From: Capra hircus
Taxonomy: Eukaryota; Chordata; Mammalia; Artiodactyla; Bovidae
Direction of reading: 5' to 3'
Length of the DNA: 64,000 nucleotides
Assembly (NCBI RefSeq): GCF_001704415.2
Contig: NC_030816.1
Coordinates: 75,595,713-75,659,712 of the forward strand
Shown here: positions 32,831 through 44,802 of the stretch, piece after piece
Layout: each line of letters starts with the position of its first letter
Numbering within the stretch: position 1 is the stretch's first letter
Translations under genes and position numbers: made by a program
The notes under the pieces: generated by a model
Seen by the model: only the letters and a program-made list of their open reading frames with translations
What the model was told of the DNA's origin: nothing
Databases searched by the model: none

Positions 32831-35205
32831 AGATTTTTGCAAAATGAATCTACCCTCCCACAAGGTGTTACCCAAAACCGCCTAACTCCCTTGTAAGAGT
32901 CACATTTCCAAGGCTCATATTTTTGTTAAAGAAGACATTTGAAGAATCAGTAACAATATTTTTCTTTTTTTAAATCAGAATACTTTATACATTTTATATT
33001 GATTTAGTACTTGGAATGTTAACAATAAGAAATCTTATACTATGACTCACTGGAAGGAGTAAGATTTTAAATAATTATTTTCCTGCCATCTGTCTCAAAA
33101 AGACCACCTGCATTTTGTTGTCTGTAAATTGTGCATCCGTATTTTTCACTCCAGTGTGGGATTGCAGAAGGGCTGTTTCTATTCTTTCTTTCTATTCTTT
33201 TGTCGAATGACTTTATGTAGGTTAAACCAATAAAACGCCTCATTGACTTGGAAAACCGTTCTAATTGTCTAGACATCTATACAGGTTTTAAGTGTCTAGC
33301 ATTCATCTTTGCAGGTAGGAAACAGCTAGTAAAGGGTAAAAATTAGACTGACTATAATTATTAATTGATGACATTCCTGACCATTTTTCGTGGTCTAAGG
33401 ATTGTCAAATTGATCAGAGTGAAATTTTGTGTATAAACGCCATTAGGGTAGAAACAATTTACAGTGTAGAACAATGAATCTCCTGGTTTTTTTTTTAAAT
33501 CTTCTGTTTTTTTAATCTTCCTGTGTTCCCAGGACACTTTTAAAAAAGTCATGCACAGAATTTAAATGTAGCAAAGCTACAGCTGAAAATGTTCATTTTT
33601 AAGAGCATGGTGTTCTGATGGTTAGTCATTGTTGCAAAGTCTTGCTAGGGGAGCCAGGAAGGAACTGAAAATGTATATTTCTTCTTGCAAGTGTTTGCTT
33701 CAGGTTCGAAGGTGTTGGAGACATTTTCACAGATGCCAAAGCCTTGAACTGCGTGTTTCTGGTTTTGCTTAGAGCGTTGGTGGCACTGAGGATGGCTAAT
33801 AAAATGGTTAGCTTTGTCAGCAGTCTGGGCAGCTGAAGAGATAGGGTTCCCTCCAGCTCTGAACCTGCCTCCCATCCCTTGCATCCTCTCTCCCTGTGGA
33901 CACAGCTCCCAGTGCCTCACACAAAGGAAAGCCAGGGAGTGGCTCCTGGAGCACAATACACCCGGAGAGCCGAAGATTTGGAGGAACCTGTTTTATTTAC
34001 TTATGGTTTATTTTCCCCATTCCCCCTAGGAAGTCGCTGATTATGTTTGATCACAATCCTGTCTTTTATGAAGGGTTTACATAGGGTTCTGTTGATTTAT
34101 CCAGTTAGTAAGACTACAAGGGGACCTGTCCTTTGAAAGACTTCCCTTTAGGGATTGATATGAAAGGATCACCTTTTTCTTGGTGGTTTTGAGGTGGCAT
34201 TCCTCTTGTGTGCATTTCTACAGGCGCATACTCTGACTTAAGCCATTTTAAACAAATCTTGCTCGAGGTCATTTAGTGAACAGGAAAAACAAGCAAGCCT
34301 AAAAACAATTGCAGCAACTTACAGATTCTGGAAGATAACGGAAGAAAATGCATCCATCCTTTCCTAGGGATCATTACTTCTGCAGCTGCTTCAAGGTGGG
34401 TTCTGTGCACTGCGGCTCCAGATTTCCATTGGAGCAAATGTCTGAGCAGTTATTAATCAATCGATGGGGCTGCAAAAACCATTTGTCATTTACAAATGTT
34501 ACATAGACTGGAGTGCTTCTCTTAGCACTGTGTATGTTCCTAATTTAAGAGAAAGCCTGGATTTTTTTTTTCTTTGCAAATGGAATCCTTCTAATATAAC
34601 CACACCCAGACAGATAAAGCTCCTTTTCTGCATCTGCTCCTCTTGAGATAGAGTTTTTCAAATGCATAATGAATGGAAAGAAAACCTATGTAATTTCTAA
34701 GCATCTGTTGGTTTACAAGAGAACTTTGTAAACTGAAATACTTTGAAAAAATTCCCTGTTAACATTTCTTTAGCTCAGAATTTGATGCTTGATAAATAAT
34801 AGAACTCAGTAGGTGTTTATTGAATTAATTAACTCTTAGGTCTTAAAAATAACCTGTTTCCTGATTAAAACGAGGAGGCTTAACCTGCAACTATACTATT
34901 GCCTCCTGTTTAACTATTTTCTTTAGTATAAACTGTATTTTAACAGAGCTATAAATCCTACTTCTTTTTAGTGTTTCGCTTCTGTTCTTTTTGAACTGAG
35001 ATAAAAGGCATTTTAAATGCTAATAAGAATATATATAGGAACAGATTTTAGGAGTAATGTGAGAATTTTGTAAGAATTTGTTCTTCAGCCATATTGCTTC
35101 ACCTGGCACTGGTGTTTGTTCCTAAAATTAAATAAAGCATTAATCACTGGAATATATGAGACATGTTAAGCCTTCCCTTTCAGATCCTTAGGGAATAACT
35201 AATAG

Positions 35206-35253
<48 letters not shown>

Positions 35254-36560
35254 CTAGTAGAGGAGAAGCATTTCTTTCTTACTACTATGAAAGGGGGGAG
35301 TCAACACTGTTCCTCTTCCCTTTCATATTTTATTTGAAATCTACAATGATGAAAACCTGTCACTTCAGATAGCATTTGAAAATTTCATGAGTTAGTGTTA
35401 TGTTAATTTCTACATGGAAGGTAATCTTTGAGTCGGCAATGTATGACTGCGGATAGATTCACAATAAGGGAGAATCTAAGTGCTGTTTTTGATTTCAAAG
35501 AAGGTCATAAATCGAGTTGGACTCCAGGATTGGGAAAGGTTTGTTCTGTGAACACATTTGTACTGGAGATCGCTTTTTTCTCTAGAACGATGTTATTAGT
35601 ATTGCAGTGATTGAAGGATAATGTCTAGTTCATAATTTAGCTTGGAACCTTGAGTTTAAAAGGGTCCCTTCATCAAAACAACCTCATTCTTAGGTTCTAA
35701 AAGTCTTGAAGAACTTTGTAAGCAGTTGTAGTGGATTTGAACTTGAAAACAACAAACCCTGAGTGTCTTATAGCCTACACGCTTCTGTGGTATAGAGGAC
35801 CCACAGCCAGAACCTGATTCTAACTCTTGGGAAGACTTATTATTGTTTTAAGAGATTGTGTTACTTGGTAATATCTTACAAAAATGTTATCTTTTTAAAA
35901 AATGTTGAAATAGAGAAAGAGATGAGAACAGTGGCTAGAAGCTGAGAATTTTTTACCGTCGTTTCTATTCCTAACGAGGTCTATGACCTTGGACATAATA
36001 GCATTCTTTCAAGGCTGGGTTCTCAGCAGACTGTTCTAGATGGTTTTAAAGATGAACACATCAAGCTCTAAGGCTTCATAATTGTACTCTATGTCTCCCT
36101 CCTTCTTTAAAATATTGTAATACTAGATACTTAACAAAATACTCAGAACATTCTCTACTTTGGCATATTAATTTTAAATGCATATGTATTTAATTCAATA
36201 TATTTAATCCATAATTTGTGATTCATAAGCATATGGATTTTTATTGAGCTGCAGTTAGCTTGAAACACACTCGTTTTGCTTTCACGTGTGGAATGCCTTG
36301 TGTTTCTATGTCATTAAAAAAAAATACATTGCAATTAACTAAGTCATTCTTTTTAATGCCAGTGAACACACTGATTTCCATTCTGTAGGGAGTGTCTTTG
36401 TTTCTGTGACCTTTTCCTCTCATTTCCTGAGGGTAAACTTCCAGGTTTCACCACTAGTACAAACAACAAGTGTTTTGTCATCAAGATACAGATTTGAATC
36501 CTCAGTCTGCCACTTATTCCAGATAAGTGGCTTAACTTGTAGCCTTCCTCTACAAATTAA
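32831..36560. other. Longest intronic stretch without recognised transposons
   Basis: In 3.7 kb I recognise only short T-rich runs and one (GT)n tract at 35208-35251. No frame looks like a conserved protein. The absence of young insertions over this length stands out against the flanking sequence. Confidence 0.45.
35208..35251. repeat. (GT)n microsatellite
   Basis: About 21-22 uninterrupted GT units; likely polymorphic in length. Confidence 0.95.
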
Positions 36561-36578
36561 GGGTGTGTTTTCATAAGT

Positions 36579-36668
36579 GAAGTGAACTCGCTCAATCGTG
36601 TCCGACTCTTTGCGACCCCATGGACTGTAGCCCACCAGGCTCCTCCATCCATGGGATTCTCCAGGCAA
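36579..36668 (-). mobile_element. Truncated Bov-A SINE with perfect 18-bp duplication
   Basis: Only 90 bp of one reverse Bov-A monomer is present (CGCTCAATCGTGTCCGACTC to CTCCAGGCAA). The exact 18-bp repeat GGGTGTGTTTTCATAAGT lies at 36561-36578 and 36669-36686. An undecayed duplication of this length points to a relatively recent insertion. Confidence 0.93.
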
Positions 36669-37199
36669 GGGTGTGTTTTCATAAGTTATGCTAATTTTGG
36701 TGCCACTGGAAACAAATCAGATTCTATTGCTGCATCGCTGATATTGCTAGTTTACTTTGACAGGTGAGGGATGGTATCTTAAGTTTGCTTTGGTTTTTGT
36801 ATTCTTTTACTTTATTAGAGCAGATGAATATATTTCCGTGTGTTAATTTCCGCTTTAGTTTCGTGTTATAGCGTGCTTTGCCCACTTTATCTATTGAGGT
36901 CTTTCTAATATGCTTCAAAACTCACCATATTTATATTCCCATATGTGGGCAGTCCCTCAGCAAACCGTTTTTTCTGATTTTTTTTTTTTTTTTTAGCGAG
37001 TTGAGTTGTTGGAAGTGGCTTCCCTTAGAAGTTTCCTACATGTAGGGGTTGGGTTTCCAAGCCAAGCCTAGAAGCCTGACTTTACCCATTGTATCCTCAT
37101 GAAACCATAGAATTTTAAATCTTGGATTTTGTGGGGAACGTGTTCTTAGTGAGGTTGGGACACAAGTTCCTGTGGCTCCTTTTCTCCACATATGTTTTG

Positions 37200-37395
37200 T
37201 TTCTTTAACAAACGCACAGTGCTTACTGTGTCCCAGGGGTTGTCTCAGGCACTTCACAAATATGAACTCATGTAATCCTTTCAACAGCCTTTTCAGGTAT
37301 AGGCACTATTAGCTCCATTTTACAGATGAGGAAACTGAGGCACAGGCTGACCAGTGAGGCAGCTTAGCTAAGGTCACCCAACTCCAGAAGTGAAC
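37200..37395 (+). mobile_element. MIR SINE
   Basis: The core CATTTTACAGATGAGGAAAC, preceded by GCACTTCACAAATATGAACTC and followed by AGGTCACCCAACTCCAGAAG, matches a long MIR copy in + orientation. Confidence 0.85.
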
Positions 37396-37477
37396 CTATG
37401 TGGAGAGAATGGCCAGAAGAGGGCCAGAATAGACTCTGCAAAGGGAGAAGCTCTTTGGTCTGGGTCTATTGGTGGTA

Positions 37478-37693
37478 TTTGTTGTTGTTCCGTTGCTAAG
37501 TCATGTCCAAGCCTTTTGCAACCCCGTGGATTATATAGCCCGTCAGGCTCCTCTGCCCATGTGATTTCCAGGGAAGAATGCTAGAGTGGGTTGCCATTTC
37601 CTTCTCCAGGAGATCTTCCCCACCCAGGGACTGAACCTGGGTCTCCTGCATTGGCACGCAGATTACTTTACCACTGAGCCACCAGGGAAGCCC
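37478..37693 (-). mobile_element. Bov-tA SINE
   Basis: The reverse body (TTGCTAAGTCATGTCCAAGC) and head (ACCACTGAGCCACCAGGGAA) form a near-complete copy, with a TTGTTGTTG tail side. Confidence 0.88.
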
Positions 37694-37769
37694 TAGGGTG
37701 GCATTGAAACCGTGTAACACAGACTGGGACTTGAACCCATGGTCTTTTAGCTGAGATCACACACCTGGT

Positions 37770-38850
37770 TTCAGGACTTAATGAAACTCAGGTTCTTGAT
37801 GTCTCATTGCAGAAAGCACTCAGTGAGAGACAGTGATAGGTAAGAAGTGCATTTCTTTAGAGAAACACCGCAAACATGAGAGTGTGCCATCTCAGAAGGC
37901 AAGAGTGGCCCTGTAATATGACATGGCTCGTTTCTATAGGCTGGCTAATTTCATAGGCTAATGAGTGGGAGGAATTGGGCCCCTGTCCACTTTTTGATAT
38001 TTGAAGGTGGGCCTCAGAATTGTCATGGTGCTGGTGGGTGTGTCACTTAGCTTGCTGATGTGTTACAATGGCCATAGGTTGTTGGTGTTTAGTTGTTGCT
38101 GTTCATTTGCTAAGTCGTGTCCGACTCCTTGCAACCTCATGGACTGCAGCACGCCAGGCTTCCCTGTCCTTCAGCCACCTTCTGGAGTTTGCTCAAACTC
38201 ATATCCATTGAGTCGGTGATCCAACCATCTCGTCCTCCGTCACCCCCTTTGCCTCCTGCCCTCATTCTTTCCCAGCATCAAGGTCTTTTCCAATGACCTG
38301 GCTCTTCACTTCAGGTGGCCAAAGTATTGGAGCTTCAGCATCAGTCCTTCAAATAAATATTAAGGGTTGATTTCCTTTTGGATTGACTGGTTTGATTCCT
38401 TTCTGTCCAAGGGACTCTCAAGAGTCTTTTCCAGCACCACAATTTGAAAGCATCAATTGTTTGGTGCTCAGCCTTCTTTATAGTCCAACTTTCACATCTG
38501 TTCATGACTACTGGAGAAACCATAGCCTTGACTATATGGACCTTTGTGGGCCAAGTGATGTCTCTGCCTTTTGAATACACTGTCTAGGTTTGTCATAATT
38601 TTCCTTCCAGGGAGGAAGCGTCTTTTAGTCTCATGGCTGCAGTCACCATCTGCAGTGCTTTTGAGGTTCAAGGTCTAGTGGAGGTCTGTTAGACTTCATC
38701 TTGGACCTGTTTGATTCTAATCAGTTTCTACTGTGTCCTTGGGCTATGTCATTCTTTTAAAGTTCGTGCCTACCCCCTTCCCTCCTGTTGCAGTATCACT
38801 CTGATGTAATTGCTTTTCCCTTTTGCCTCTTGTCTGTTGACTTGATCTGT
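37770..38850 (-). mobile_element. Candidate ERV solo LTR, split by a BovB
   Basis: The left piece (to 38082) holds GGCTAATTTCATAGGC, TGAGTGGGAGGAATTGGGC, GCCTCAGAATTGTCATGG and GCTGATGTGTTACAATGG. The right piece (from 38666) holds AGGTTCAAGGTCTAGTGG and ATCTTGGACCTGTTTGATTC. Together they resemble one class I ERV LTR type that I recall from other mammals. No gag, pol or env sequence is seen. Orientation and ends are uncertain. Confidence 0.5.
38083..38665 (-). mobile_element. BovB LINE 3' fragment
   Basis: Reverse BovB: GCTAAGTCGTGTCCGACTCC at the 3' end, then GGTGGCCAAAGTATTGGAGC and GTTTGTCATAATTTTCCTTC. On the minus strand the frame 38341-38580 reads the usual C-terminal GRDITWPTKVHIVKAMVSP. 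It lies within the candidate LTR. Confidence 0.9.
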
Positions 38851-39330
38851 TTCCTCCTATCTACCTCCAGTTTCTGTTCAAGCTAGTCACACTTGAATTC
38901 AGCAATTATTTACCTAAAACATATTATGTGTAAGGTGTTGGGCGTGTCCCCACCCTCCTAGAGTTTAGATTTTTTTATCTTGATTTAGCCCTGAAGCTTC
39001 CTACAGCATAGCCTGCATTGTGTAAAAATGCAGAGGTGACTGGTAAAGAACGTTGAGAATTTCTTCCTGATTAGCCCAGGACTGAGCCTTTAAGGAACAG
39101 GGCTATGGGAGATCATGGGAACGGAGAAGCTTCTAGTAAAGGAGCCTGGGCCTCTTGTAGTAGGTGACGAGGAGTTACAGTTAGGAAGTAAAAGAGCCTG
39201 GCTTGGCAAGTTGAGTTAGAGAACTAGCATTATCAGGGAGATCAGCTCTTAGGATATTGCAATAAATCAAATGTTGGTTCAATGAAACGCTGATGCCTGA
39301 ACTAGGGTAGAGATCAGGAATGGATACAGA

Positions 39331-39453
39331 GACTTCCCTGGTGGTCCAGTGATGAGGGCTGTGTGCTTCCATTATAGTGGCTGTGGGTTCAGCCCCTGGG
39401 CAGGGCACTACTAATATCCCACATGCCACAAAATGCAGCCAAAAAAAAAAAAA
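39331..39453 (+). mobile_element. CHR-type SINE with A13 tail
   Basis: GACTTCCCTGGTGGTCCAGT opens, ATCCCACATGCCACAAAATG closes, then an A run. Confidence 0.87.
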
Positions 39454-39699
39454 GATGATTATAGACAGTACTGAAGATACAAGGAATGATGGTGCTCGAT
39501 GGAATATTAACATGGGGACAGACGAGGAGGAGAAAAACACAAGATGATCTCCAAGTACCTAGGTGCTTGTACCTGGAATGTTCACTCCTGTCCTGCAGAG
39601 GAATAGTGTCAAGAAAAGATCAAACAGTCGGGTAGCAAAATAGAGGGAAAGGGTAACAAGAATGGTGATTTGTTTTTTTGTAATACTAATAGCTAACTG

Positions 39700-39795
39700 A
39701 GTGCCTGCTGTTCTCTAGACACCATCCTAGGCAGCTTGTGCAAGTAACCTTGTAAATCCCCTTTCTGCCCATAAGGAAGAAGCCACCATGTAGAG
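39700..39795 (+). mobile_element. Possible MIR fragment
   Basis: GAGTGCCTGCTGTTCTCTAG and ACACCATCCTAGGCAG resemble the left part of MIR. The diagnostic core is not present. Confidence 0.35.
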
Positions 39796-40183
39796 ATGAA
39801 GGAACCATGCAGCTCAAGTCTCTTGTCAGGAGTAGACTTTCTGGCTCAGATAATGTGTGTGTAAGAGAGAGGGGAAGGGAGAGAGAAGTTCAGTGTAAAG
39901 ACGGAAAGCTCAGGGTTCTAAGTAATGAATGAGGAACCATCGCTGACATAACCCAGCCTCAGATCTGGGAGCCCTTCTTTTTTCGTTGGCAGGTCCAGTT
40001 AGCTTCATGTCCATTATTTCAGGTTGCTCCTTCCTGTCCCCAGGTTCTCCTCCCTGCTCCAGCTCTGCATCAGATGCAGCCGCAGCCTCCCTGCCTCCAT
40101 TCGTGGCCTCCTTCATTCCATTGTTCACTGGGCAGCCAGACTGATGGTGTGAGGGGTTTTTAGGTTTGTCTGCTTCTGGTCCA

Positions 40184-40966
40184 CTTCAGTTCAGTTCAGT
40201 CGCTCAGTCGTGTCCGACTCTTTGCGACCCCATGAATCGCAGCACGCCAGGCCTCCCTGTCCATCACCAGCTCCCGGGGTTCACTCAGACTCACGTCCAT
40301 CGAGTCTGTGGTGCCATCCAGCAATCTCATCCTCTGTTGTCCCCTTCTCCTCCTGCCCTCAATCCCTCCCAGCATCAGAGTCTTTTCCAGTGAGTCAACT
40401 CTTCACATGAGGTGGCCAAAGTACTGGAGTTTCAGCTTTAGCATCATTCCTTCCAAAGAAATCCCAGGACTGATCTCCTTCAGAATGGACTGGTTGGATC
40501 TCCTTGCAGTCCAAGGGACTCTCAAGAGTCTTCTCCAACACCACAGTTCAAAAGCATCAATTCTTCGGCACTTAGCCTTCTTCACAGTCCGACTCTCAGA
40601 TCCATACATGACCACAGGAAAAACCATAGCATTGACTAGACGGACCTTAGTCGGCAAAGTAATGTCTCTGCTTTTGAATATGCTATCTAGGTTGGTCATA
40701 ACTTTTCTTCCAAGGAGTAAGCGTCTTTTAATTTCATGGCTGCAATCACCATCTGCAGTGAATTTGGAGCCCCCAAAAATAAAGTCTGACACTGTTTCCA
40801 CTGTTTCCCCATCTATTTCCCATGAAGTGATGGGACTGGATGCCATGATCTTCATTTTCTGAATGTTGAGCTTTAAGCCAACTTTTTCACTCTCCACTTT
40901 CACTTTCATCAAGAGGCTTTTTAGTTCCTCTTCACTTTCTGCCATAAGGGTGGTGTCATCTGCATG
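40184..40966 (-). mobile_element. BovB LINE 3' fragment with long open frame
   Basis: The reverse BovB end begins AGTTCAGTTCAGTCGCTCAG. On the minus strand a frame of 180 codons (40403-40945) contains SLLMKVKVESEKVGLKLNIQ and LLLGRKVMTNLDSIFKSRDI. The catalytic motif lies just beyond the truncation point near 40966. It is highly similar to the + strand BovB at 21388-22371. Confidence 0.93.
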
Positions 40967-41104
40967 TTACTTACATTCAGTGAAACCTACAGACCTTCAG
41001 GTGTATAGCTTGGGGCCTTCTTACAAGAGCACATCTATGCAAAGAGCTCCCACATCAGTTTGTAGACCATTCCCAGTGCCCCAGAAACCTCGCTGTGGTC
41101 CCTT

Positions 41105-41612
41105 GTAGTGATTATTTCATGCTGTGGACAAATTGAGTCCCTCTCAAATTCATGTGTTGAAGCCCTGGCCCCCACTGTGACTGTATTTGGAGAGAAGTAC
41201 TGGAGAAGAAGCATTAAGGTTACAGGAAATCATGGAGCAGGGCCTGAAAGGATTTGTGTCCTTATAAGAAGAGACACCAGGGGGTGCTCTCTCTTTGCCA
41301 TGTGAGTGCAAGGTGAGAAGGTGTCCATCTACAGGCTGAGAAGCAGGCCCTCACCAGAAGCCACATTGCCTAGGACCTTGGTCTTGGACTTCCCAGCCTC
41401 CAGAAGCACAAAAAATAATTTTCTCTTTTTGTTTTGGCCAAGCCATGCCACTTGTAGGAGATTAGTTCCCCGACCAGGGTTTGAACCCTGGCCCCTCACA
41501 GAAGAAGCTGAGTCTGAACTGCTGGACTGCCACAGAATTCCCAGATTTCTGTTATTTAAAACAGAAAATCTGTCTGTGGTCTTTTGTTACAGCAGCTAGA
41601 ACAGACTCATAC
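41105..41612 (+). mobile_element. MaLR-type LTR (MLT1-like) interrupted by a CHR SINE
   Basis: TCAAATTCATGTGTTGAAGC, GACTGTATTTGGAGAGAAG, GTCCTTATAAGAAGAGACAC and TGGACTTCCCAGCCTCCAG follow the MLT1 order, and the LTR end (TTGTTACAGCAGCTAGAACA) resumes after the SINE at 41566-41612. Confidence 0.8.
41421..41545 (-). mobile_element. CHR-type SINE inside the MaLR LTR
   Basis: TTTTGTTTTGGCCAAGCCAT, CCGACCAGGGTTTGAACCC and GGACTGCCACAGAATTCCC mark a reverse CHR copy. Confidence 0.8.
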
Positions 41613-44270
41613 AGTGAGTTTGGAGTGTGAACTTGGAAGGTGAGTCAAGAGACTGCAATGGAAAAGGTGTGTGTAGTGGTCTTACATTATGAGAATCTGT
41701 GACTTTAAGAATACTTAACTGTGAACAACCATTTATGAAGCATTGGAACAGGGAGTCTTTTGAGTTCGAATAAGACTATTCCATCATAAAAACATATTAA
41801 AGTAGAATGTTGTCCCCTATTCCCCAGAGGCTATAACTAGAGACAGCTTTATAGAATATTTGTTAATCTAATTGATATAAAAACTTTGCACTCTCAAAGC
41901 AGTTTTCCCCATTATAATATGAATGGATACCAAATAATACTTTCCTGTCTGGGCAGTGACTCACATATTGTTTGCTATTGAACTATTTTTCCTCCCCGGG
42001 AGGTGGTCGTACCCGTCAGAGAAAACTATTTATTTTCTGTGTATCATTTTCAAACTACTGATTACTGGAGAGCTTCCAATCCTTAATGGAGAGTTTATGG
42101 AAAAGATGAAAAGAAGATTTTTTAAAAAACAAAGAATGATGCAGAAGTTAGAGATGAATGAATATTAAGGCAATCAAAAGTTCTTTTTTTACGGTAACCT
42201 CTTCAGTCACAGACTACTCTTTTTCAGGGGAAAAATGATTGTTTCCTGCAAAAGGGGAGAGCAGATTATGTAGAGAAAACAGAAAAATATTCATAGTATT
42301 ATAGTTTACCTTTTGGGTGAGTTGTAAGGGGAAGGGGAAATTGTTTGGACAGTCGATATGATGAAAAACATCAAATATATTTTCCAGTCTCTAAGACAAT
42401 TTTTGTATGCTTGATATAACGCAAATTGTTTCATGGAAGTTAGGATTTAATCCAAAGAAAGCAATGGGCTTGTGATCATTCGCATGTATAATACGATCAT
42501 CTTTTGTAAGCTGTAATTTAGAAACAATGAAGGCAGTTTTGAGAGAAGGTCACTGAGTGGACACTGTTTAGACACAGCCCTCTTCCCTGGAGAAGCGAGC
42601 TTGGTGAAAACCAGCATCGAGTTGAAAGGAGTTTGTTCATGTTTCAAATGAAGTCATCGCGGAAGGCTGGCACCTGTCCGCCCAGCTCTATGTCCTGTAG
42701 CCGAGGAGTTTTTCCCCCACTTGCTCTCAAGGTTCAAGGTCAACGGCAGGGTGGGTGAGCCTTTTCCTAGAAGCCCTCACTGCTTCTTGAGGGGCCCCCT
42801 CCCCTAGTTAGACAGGGTGTTCCTTGCATTCTAAAAACATGAGCACAAAGGAGCTTTCCTTCTCTAGCCGCTCAGATGGGAGTTTCACCAGCAGGTAAAG
42901 TCCATACTTCTGGAAATCCTTTAGTTTGCTTACAAGTCTTTTGCCAGATGGTTAAAACAATCAGTCATCTCCACTGAGATGTCCATTTTTATTTATTGAA
43001 GTGCTTGTGGAAGAAACACACCCTTTTCTTTGTCTATTCTATCCAGGTCTCAAAGCAGAGTAATTTTCTTCTCTTGACTGAGAGTCCTGAATAGGAGCTG
43101 TTATTCAAAGAAGGTTAGAACTAGAGCTCAAAGGAAGTCAGAGCTTTTATTTTATGGAACAAAACAATCAAACAAGAACCGGAACTGCAGCAATTGACCT
43201 GACCAAGACGCCACAGTGGTTGGGGTGGCTGAGCCAGCTGAGGTGGGGCTAAATATATTTTTAGTTTAAAAAAAAAAAAAAAATTGGAGGCATGCTCTTC
43301 AAACTGACTTTCAAACGGTGGGAACTAAAATAATAGGTGCTATTCTGAGTTTGGTGGTTGCAACTTAGAAGTACAGAGATCTGCTGAAATAGTTCATTCA
43401 TTTTGTTGTTGTTGGGTTTGGGATACACCTGAATTTCCCCTCCCTGTTCCCATCCCCACTCAGAATGGAGAACAGAAAGAGTTTCTCCCAAATGAAGACT
43501 GCATGCCTCCTGCATCAGATGCCTTGAGTATGTTTATGTGAGGGATGGGGCACATTCTGTGTTCCCCTGTATTGCTTACAAAGCAGAAAAAAATTAAGGT
43601 ATTAGTGACATTATTACATGTTCTCTGTAATAGCTGGCAGCTCTAAAAGCTATTTTGACAAGTATAACTTATGATTTATAAATTAGGCTAACAGATTCCT
43701 TTTTTAAAATGGGAATTGCACCTGTGTTAGATCACTTATTCAAGTAGTAATTAAGTACCTACTGCAAGTGCTTTCCCCCTTCAACTTGTGTTTTTCTGGA
43801 TGATTTTTTTTTTTTTTTTGTAAACTAGGCATGAGACCTTTTCTTCTCTTCTTCTCTTGGAGTGCAGTTAAAGAGATTCAAGCTGATATTCTCCACCCCC
43901 AATGCTAAGAGAGGGGGCTAGCTTTAAGTTCCTCTGCAGATTCAACATGATCATTTGTTGGACTGTGAATGCATTTTTAATTAGGTGATGGTTTTTATAG
44001 ATGGTTGTTACAGAGTGTTTACTTATATTTTGCAGAATATTCGAACCACCTGTATGTGTCAGAAGCTGAAGTGTGAGGATAAGATGTGGTAGCAAAAACC
44101 AACCAAACCAACAAAACACTCCCTGACACCTCGTAGTTGATGTGGCATTTATAGGGCTTTGGACAGGCTCTGTGCAATGCCCACTTCTTTATAGACGTCC
44201 TCCCCCTTCCTTGTGTAGAGTCAGATCCCCTAAAAAAGTTGATGTTACGTTCAATGTACATAACTTATAC
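41613..44270. other. Intronic segment without recognised transposons
   Basis: I recognise only homopolymer runs (A at about 43268-43282, T at about 43807-43819). No frame is convincing as a gene. Confidence 0.45.
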
Positions 44271-44279
44271 GTTTATTGA

Positions 44280-44802
44280 ATATTTTTAAAAATATTTATT
44301 TATTTGGCTGCATGGGATCTTAGTTGTGTCCTGTGGGATCTTCCGTTGTGGTGCACAGACTCTCTAGTTGTGACTCCTGGGCTTCAGTAATTGCAGCACA
44401 GAGACTCCAGAGTTGGAGAAGGCAATGGCACCCCACTCCAGTACTCTTGCCTGGAAAATCCCATGGGCGGAAGAGCCTGGTAGGCTGCAGTCCATGGGGT
44501 CGCTAGGAGTTGGACACGACTGAGCGACTTCACTTTCATGCATTGGAGAAGGAAATGGCAACCCACTCCAGTGTTCTTGCCTGGAGAATCCCAGGGATGG
44601 GGGAGTCTGGTGGGCTGCCGTCTGCAGGGTTGCACAGACTCAGACACGATTGAAGCAACTTAGCAGCAGCAGCAGACTCCAGAGTGCGTAGGCTTACTTG
44701 CCCCAAGGCATGTGGGATCTTAGTTTCCTGACCAGGGATCAAACTTGCATCCTTTGTATTGCAAGACAGATTTTTAACCACTGTACTGCCAGGGGGGTCT
44801 CT
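44280..44802 (-). mobile_element. CHR-type SINE split by a Bov-A2
   Basis: The left part (44280-44401) has TTTATTTATTTGGCTGCATG and GGGCTTCAGTAATTGCAGC; the right part (44686-44802) has GGCATGTGGGATCTTAGTT and CACTGTACTGCCAGGGGGG. They form one reverse CHR element once the Bov-A2 is removed. Confidence 0.9.
44414..44673 (+). mobile_element. Bov-A2 SINE
   Basis: Two Bov-A monomers with an AGCAGCAGC tail are flanked by a 12-bp duplication, AGACTCCAGAGT (44402-44413 and 44674-44685), taken from the CHR element. The second monomer shares 68 consecutive identical bases with the Bov-A2 at 9457-9756. Confidence 0.93.
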
